Below, piece after piece: positions 53,046 to 57,221 of a stretch of DNA of 57,221 bases. The stretch is from Micrococcaceae bacterium (GTDB taxonomy: Bacteria; Actinomycetota; Actinomycetes; Actinomycetales; Micrococcaceae), in assembly GCA_013393415.1 (NCBI GenBank), contig JABXHI010000044.1, positions 1 to 57,221 of the forward strand. Reading direction: 5' to 3'. Position 1 is the first letter of the stretch. Every line of letters starts with the position of its first letter. Under the pieces are notes generated by a model that saw only the letters and a list, made by a program, of their open reading frames with translations, searched no databases and was not told the DNA's origin. A program made the translations under genes and the position numbers.

Positions 53046-54428
53046 TTAGGAACGGCCTGATGCGTCATCCGAGGCAGGCTGTGGAAGATCTGGCCGGAAA
53101 CGCGACACCGCGAACAGGCCAACGAACAAGATGACTACGTGGAGCACAAGTGAAAGGCCCATCGCAGTCGAGAAGCCGGTGAATTGTAGACTGATTTGCA
53201 TCACGGCGCCGACTGCTGCCGCGCCGATGACCGCCCCAACCTGACGTGAGGTGTTGTAGACACCGGAACCAGCGCCAACCAGATGGCCGGGCAGTTGGCG
53301 CATTGAGATGGCAGAGTTCGCCGACCAGCTCAGCGCATTGGCTGCACCCTGGAATACCAACGGTACGACGAGCCAGCCAACCGCCACCTCAGACATGATC
53401 AGGATGGCAAATAACGCCATCGAGGTGATCATCGAACTCAATCCGATGATCGAGATCCGACCGGGCGGTAGCTTATCCGTCAGACGTCCCAGAAACGGTG
53501 CCAAACTCACCGAGACGGCAGCCATCGGTAACATGAGTAATCCAGCCGTTTCGGCGTTGAGGCCCGCGCCGAGTTGGAGATACAGCATGATCGGCAGATT
53601 GACCGAATACACCGTGAATCCGAGGGTGGAGACCGACACAGCACCCCAGCGGAAATTGCGGAAGCGAAAGAGCTCGAGCGGCATCAACGCGTCACGGCCC
53701 AGACGCTGAGCGCGTCGTTGCAGCCACACAAACAACACCAGCGCGGCGATACCCAGCACGAGCACACCGAAGAGCCACCCGGGCCAGCCGAACTCGGGTC
53801 CTTGTTGCAAAGTGAAGACGATGCCCAGAATGGCGACCAGCGAAATCAGGGCACTGAACAGGTCGATGCGTCCCACGCCAGCGGGCAGTTTCGGCACCCA
53901 CAACGCCACCAGAATGAAGGCGAGCACGCCGAACGGGATATACAAGAAGAAGACCCAGCGCCATCCGAGGCCACCGACCAACAGGCCACCGGCGACCGGG
54001 CCGAAAAGTCCCGAGGAACTGGCGACCGCCGACCAAACGCCCATGGCCGCGCCACGTTTGGTCACCGGAAAGATGCGGTTGATGACGCTCAGCGGCTGCG
54101 GATTCAATAGCGAGGCGCCAAACCCCTGGATGGCGCGAGCAACGATCAGCAGTTCAATGGTCGGCGCAAACGCACAGGCTGTGGCTGCCAGCGTGAAAAT
54201 GGCCATCCCCACCAGGTAGACATTGCGCTGCCCAAACCGGTCGCCAAGTCGTCCGGTGACCAGTAACGGCACAGCGAACGTGAGCAGGTAGATGGCCGAA
54301 ACCCAGACCGCTTGGTTCACCGTGGCATCGAATTCCTCGGTAATGCGAGGTAGGGCAACAGCGACCAGCGACTGGTCGAGCAAGGTTATAAAGAGGCCTA
54401 CACACAGGGCACCGAGAGCTTTCCACAC
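53046..54428 (-). CDS. MFS drug/proton antiporter, DHA2 (EmrB/QacA) type
   Basis: The 460-residue exporter has about 14 hydrophobic helices. LDQSLVAVALPRITEEFDAT near residue 17 is the DHA2 motif D1, GRLGDRFGQRNVYLVG is motif A, and ARAIQGFGASLLNPQPLSV is motif B/C. It likely expels drugs or metabolites with a proton gradient; the substrate is unknown. The start is GTG 54426-54428 with a weak ribosome site; CstA diverges 137 bases away. Confidence 0.9.
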   Translation of the reverse strand: MWKALGALCVGLFITLLDQSLVAVALPRITEEFDATVNQAVWVSAIYLLTFAVPLLVTGRLGDRFGQRNVYLVGMAIFTLAATACAFAPTIELLIVARAIQGFGASLLNPQPLSVINRIFPVTKRGAAMGVWSAVASSSGLFGPVAGGLLVGGLGWRWVFFLYIPFGVLAFILVALWVPKLPAGVGRIDLFSALISLVAILGIVFTLQQGPEFGWPGWLFGVLVLGIAALVLFVWLQRRAQRLGRDALMPLELFRFRNFRWGAVSVSTLGFTVYSVNLPIMLYLQLGAGLNAETAGLLMLPMAAVSVSLAPFLGRLTDKLPPGRISIIGLSSMITSMALFAILIMSEVAVGWLVVPLVFQGAANALSWSANSAISMRQLPGHLVGAGSGVYNTSRQVGAVIGAAAVGAVMQISLQFTGFSTAMGLSLVLHVVILFVGLFAVSRFRPDLPQPASDDASGRS

Positions 54429-54565
54429 CCTGGCAATGCTAGAGCGCGGTCGTCAGGAGTCAAGGAGGTCGCTCACAGTAACTCTCAAAGCGTGCTGACA
54501 TTACCTGTTACCGTGATCCGTGGCACACAACACCGGGCAGATATCACCACCTTGAGGAGTCTTCT

Positions 54566-56296
54566 GTGAACGAGGGTCCAAACGCTCTGCTGCTGGCGGT
54601 AATCGGCGTCATCATTATGATCGCCGGCTACTTCCTGTATTCGAAATATCTTTCCAAAAAAGTTTTCAAACTCAATGCTGAGTTCAAGACTCCTGCTCAT
54701 GCGTTCAATGACGGAACCGACTATGTTCCGACGAATAAGTTTGTGCTGTGGGGTCACCATTTCACCTCGGTAGCCGGTGCCGCACCCATCGTGGGGCCTG
54801 CCATTGCCGTGATTTGGGGCTGGCTCCCGGCATTTCTGTGGGTCGTGTTCGGTACGGTCTTCTTTGCCGGCATGCACGATCTTGGCTCACTGTGGGCTTC
54901 TGCCAGGAACAAAGGGCAGTCGTTAGGAACCCTGTCCGGGCGCTATATTGGTCCGCGCGGTCGAAACCTGTTCTTGGTGGTCATCTTCTTCCTGTTGATG
55001 ATGGTCATTGCCGCATTCGCCACAGTGACCTCAGGTCTATTGGTCGATTCACCAACCGCTGTCATCCCAACCTGGGGCGCGCTGATCATTGCGGTGTTTG
55101 TGGGCCAAGCGATGTACCGCTGGAACTGGAACCTTCCGATCGTCACGGTGGTCGGTGTGGCAGCGCTGTGTATCTTGGTGCCGATTGGGAATGCTTTCCC
55201 GCTGGCGTTCCCAGAAGAACTGATGGGTCTGCCCGCAGAAACCTGGTGGATCCTCATCTTGTTCGTTTACGGTGCGGTCGCTTCGCTGCTGCCAGTCTGG
55301 GTATTGATGCAGCCACGCGACTACATCAATGGTCTGCTGCTGTTCATCGGCCTGGGGATCCTTTACGCCTCCTTCGCGATTGCAACGCCAACCGTTGTGG
55401 CTCCGGCAATCAATGAGAATGTACCGGCTGATACGCCATCGTTGATGCCATTGTTATTCGTGACGATTGCGTGTGGTGCGATCTCTGGATTCCACGGCAC
55501 CGTCTCTTCTGGCACGACAGCAAAGCAAATCGACCGCGAAACCGACGGTCGTTTCGTCGGCTACTTTGGTGCGGTTGGTGAAGGACTCCTCGCGCTGGGC
55601 ACGATCATCGTAGTCACGGCGGGCTTCCGCACACTGGCCGATTGGGAAGAGATCTACTCCAGCTTCGAAAATGGCGGTGTCGAGGTGTTTGTTGAAGCCG
55701 GTGGCACGCTCGTCAATCAGGGCCTCGGCTTGCCGGAGTCGTTGAGCTCGACCATTCTGGCAACCATGGCCGTCCTGTTTGCAGCGACCACGATGGACAC
55801 CGCGGTGCGACTCCAGCGCTATGTCGTGCAAGAAATCGGCGAAGTCTTCAACCTAAGAATCGGCATGTACACAGCAACCGCCATTGCCGTTGGCGTGTGT
55901 CTGGCATTGACGTTCTCGGCGGGCGCTGACGGTTCAGGCGGTGTGCTGATCTGGCCACTGTTCGGTACCACCAACCAGTTGCTTGCCGCACTGACCCTGG
56001 GCATCATCGTGGTCATGTTGATGCGCAAGGGGCGGCCGTACCTGCCAGCGCTCATCCCGATGGTATTCGTGCTGTTCGTATCCATCTACGCCCTCATTAT
56101 CCAGGTTGGTCAGTTCTACAACCAGGGCAACTGGCTGCTGTTCGGCCTGGATATCGTCATCCTGATCGCCGCGGTCTGGGTGATGATCGAAGCCAGTCTT
56201 GCTATGGTGAGAGCCAGAACACAACAACCAGAGCCAGAAGACGACGAGCTGCTCACCGCAGACGAGAAGCTTCCGGTCGGTACCCCACAGAAATAG
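54566..56296 (+). CDS. cstA: Carbon starvation protein CstA (pyruvate/peptide transporter)
   Basis: The 576-residue membrane protein has about 16 helices. TDYVPTNKFVLWGHHFTSVA and GPAIAVIWGWLPAFLWVVFG, FFAGMHDLGSLWASARNKGQ and GFHGTVSSGTTAKQI are CstA hallmarks. CstA proteins (E. coli CstA, BtsT) take up pyruvate, and CstA has been linked to peptide use. The GTG 54566 follows GAGGAG. It is first in a tight cluster with a CC-ending small protein and an ArsA-like ATPase. It is somewhat shorter than E. coli CstA (701 residues). Confidence 0.94.
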   Translation: MNEGPNALLLAVIGVIIMIAGYFLYSKYLSKKVFKLNAEFKTPAHAFNDGTDYVPTNKFVLWGHHFTSVAGAAPIVGPAIAVIWGWLPAFLWVVFGTVFFAGMHDLGSLWASARNKGQSLGTLSGRYIGPRGRNLFLVVIFFLLMMVIAAFATVTSGLLVDSPTAVIPTWGALIIAVFVGQAMYRWNWNLPIVTVVGVAALCILVPIGNAFPLAFPEELMGLPAETWWILILFVYGAVASLLPVWVLMQPRDYINGLLLFIGLGILYASFAIATPTVVAPAINENVPADTPSLMPLLFVTIACGAISGFHGTVSSGTTAKQIDRETDGRFVGYFGAVGEGLLALGTIIVVTAGFRTLADWEEIYSSFENGGVEVFVEAGGTLVNQGLGLPESLSSTILATMAVLFAATTMDTAVRLQRYVVQEIGEVFNLRIGMYTATAIAVGVCLALTFSAGADGSGGVLIWPLFGTTNQLLAALTLGIIVVMLMRKGRPYLPALIPMVFVLFVSIYALIIQVGQFYNQGNWLLFGLDIVILIAAVWVMIEASLAMVRARTQQPEPEDDELLTADEKLPVGTPQK

Positions 56297-56305
56297 GCAA
56301 GAACA

Positions 56306-56560
56306 ATGGGTTGGTGGCAACGCTTCAGTGCAGGATTACGGGAGTACTACATTGCTCCCTACCGCCGGACGTTTGCTCGTGCCAAGCGCGACGAAGAAGA
56401 CCTGTTCATGATGCTCGTCATGTCTGAAGCGCTGGGCGTGCCCAACCCCGCCTCTGGGGTCACCCTCGAGTTGCTGCCGGAAATGTTGGATCGCATGCAC
56501 GACTGGCATATCCGGCAGGGGATGGACAACTCGCCGTTTGACGGTATGAGCTGCTGCTGA
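56306..56560 (+). CDS. Cory-CC-star family small protein
   Basis: The 84-residue protein ends in Cys-Cys immediately before the stop (SPFDGMSCC), the feature that names this family. [20 protein letters not shown] and [20 protein letters not shown] are conserved helical parts. It lies 9 bases after cstA and 13 before the ArsA-like gene, a known association in actinobacteria. The E. coli CstA partner YbdD is also a small protein ending in CC, so a CstA-related role is plausible; this parallel is inference. Confidence 0.85.
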   Translation: MGWWQRFSAGLREYYIAPYRRTFARAKRDEEDLFMMLVMSEALGVPNPASGVTLELLPEMLDRMHDWHIRQGMDNSPFDGMSCC

Positions 56561-56573
56561 AAGGCGCCCGCAT

Positions 56574-57110
56574 ATGTTGCTGAACCTCGCCGGACAACGC
56601 AAAGTGCTGTTCTTAGGTGGCAAGGGCGGTGTCGGCAAAACCGTCACCGCTTCAGCCGTGGCGCTTCACCAGGCCGAAGCCGGGCGGAAGGTCTTGTTGG
56701 TCTCCACGGATCCTGCACATAATCTGGGCCATCTGTGGGAGCAGTCGGTCGGCGATGACCAGGTCGAGCTATTTCGTTCCGGTGACGGTGTGGTCCACGG
56801 TGTAGAAATCGACCCGCAGCGTACGATCGATGCCTACCTGGCCGAGGTCGGTGTCACCCTGCGAGATTTCATGCCCGAGCACCTGCACCCACAAGTCGAC
56901 CAACACCTCAAGCTGGCCGCCCAAACCCCGGGTACGCACGAGTCCGCGATGCTTGAACGCATGGCAGCAACCATCGAATATGGGCTCGATGAGCATGATT
57001 TCTTGATCTTTGATACCGCACCCTCCGGGCATACCGCACGGCTCATGGCGTTACCCGAGATTATGACCTTCTGGACGGAAGGGCTGCTCAATCGGGCTCT
57101 TCCGGTTTAA
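56574..57110 (+). pseudogene. ArsA-type ATPase, truncated by an insertion sequence
   Basis: The intact 5' part encodes an ArsA/GET3-like ATPase. The deviant P-loop is GGKGGVGKT (15-23), switch I is [12 protein letters not shown], and [16 protein letters not shown] is the ArsA signature. The reading frame stops at residue 178, while family members have about 300 or more; the last codons (ALPV) come from an element that enters near 57095. In actinobacteria these genes often come as a pair after cory-CC-star. The remaining half and any second arsA copy would be beyond the window. Confidence 0.85.
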
Positions 57111-57221
57111 GGGTGGGGTGAGGGTTTAAGACACGCCGGGGGTGAAGGTGGTGGAAGGTGTCGGGGTCTTCCGAAAATATTGGTAGCGACCAAGCAAACC
57201 AAATATTTCAGAGAAAGACCC
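57095..57221. mobile_element. Left end of a probable ISL3-family insertion sequence
   Basis: GGCTCTTCCGGTTTAAGGG (57095-57113) resembles terminal repeats of corynebacterial ISL3 elements, which start GGCTCTTCCG. It interrupts the arsA-like gene. The sequence to the window end has a G-rich stretch with GGTTTAAG repeated, then an A+T-richer segment that could be the transposase promoter, with AGAGAAAG near the edge. Transposase and right end are outside the window. Confidence 0.65.

Overview
This window is a stretch of actinobacterial chromosome, most likely from the Micrococcaceae/Micrococcales. The evidence is its moderately high G+C, gene content and protein sequences: a CsoR/CopZ/CopA copper module, DUF779 next to an ExaC-type aldehyde dehydrogenase, an RlmN with a long N-terminal tail, a cory-CC-star protein with an ArsA-type ATPase, and a WXG-like helical protein. 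No rRNA, tRNA or CRISPR array was recognised. Both window edges fall in insertion-sequence DNA: an IS701-family remnant on the left and the end of a probable ISL3-family element inside an arsA-like gene on the right.

Layout. 1-2048: IS701 remnant, a decayed second copy of the cdsA 3' end, and an alcohol dehydrogenase (adhP). 2049-5121: a leftward phospholipid operon (CDP-alcohol phosphatidyltransferase, PlsC-like acyltransferase, CdsA-like cytidylyltransferase) and a divergent membrane protein. 5161-9032: hutG, then the leftward copper operon csoR-copZ-copA with an almost ideal CsoR-controlled promoter. 9190-10770: an IS110 element inserted in a small antitoxin-like gene. 10811-13797: an Aquifex-type aconitase, RraA and a small acidic protein. 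13809-17124: the leftward DUF779-regulator-exaC acetaldehyde locus. 17236-22127: rlmN, a small membrane protein, an acyl-CoA dehydrogenase, a 52-residue membrane peptide, a ChaB-like protein and a stress-type SDR.

22171-28677: CPBP protease, GAP-family transporter, an orphan AAA ATPase, an Lrp regulator divergent from a ThDP enzyme, and purB. 28880-30879: a two-gene WXG-like/lipase-like locus. 30876-36524: a holin-like membrane protein, a hydroxybenzoate-type flavin monooxygenase with a divergent IclR regulator, an aminotransferase and a D-amino-acid dehydrogenase. 36981-41264: a four-gene 2-oxoacid dehydrogenase operon. 41336-44449: zinc-ribbon and CBS proteins, a lipoprotein coupled to a CDF transporter, and an unknown protein. 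44558-52984: argG, a BCCT betaine carrier, an aromatic-type aldehyde dehydrogenase, two membrane proteins, a GlcG/HbpS protein and a formaldehyde-dehydrogenase-like enzyme. 53046-57221: MFS exporter, CstA, cory-CC-star protein and interrupted ArsA.

Working together. The best-supported link is between adhP and exaC, 13 kb apart. Their upstream regions share an identical 23-base block followed, after exactly 9 bases, by a second dyad, in the same orientation to each gene. This suggests one regulator, probably the GAF protein encoded beside exaC, controls ethanol to acetaldehyde to acetate oxidation. Other points of interest are the cdsA 3'-end duplication bracketing adhP, the restorable antitoxin-like frame around IS110, the AAA ATPase without its Walker B glutamate, and the CstA/CC-star/ArsA cluster.
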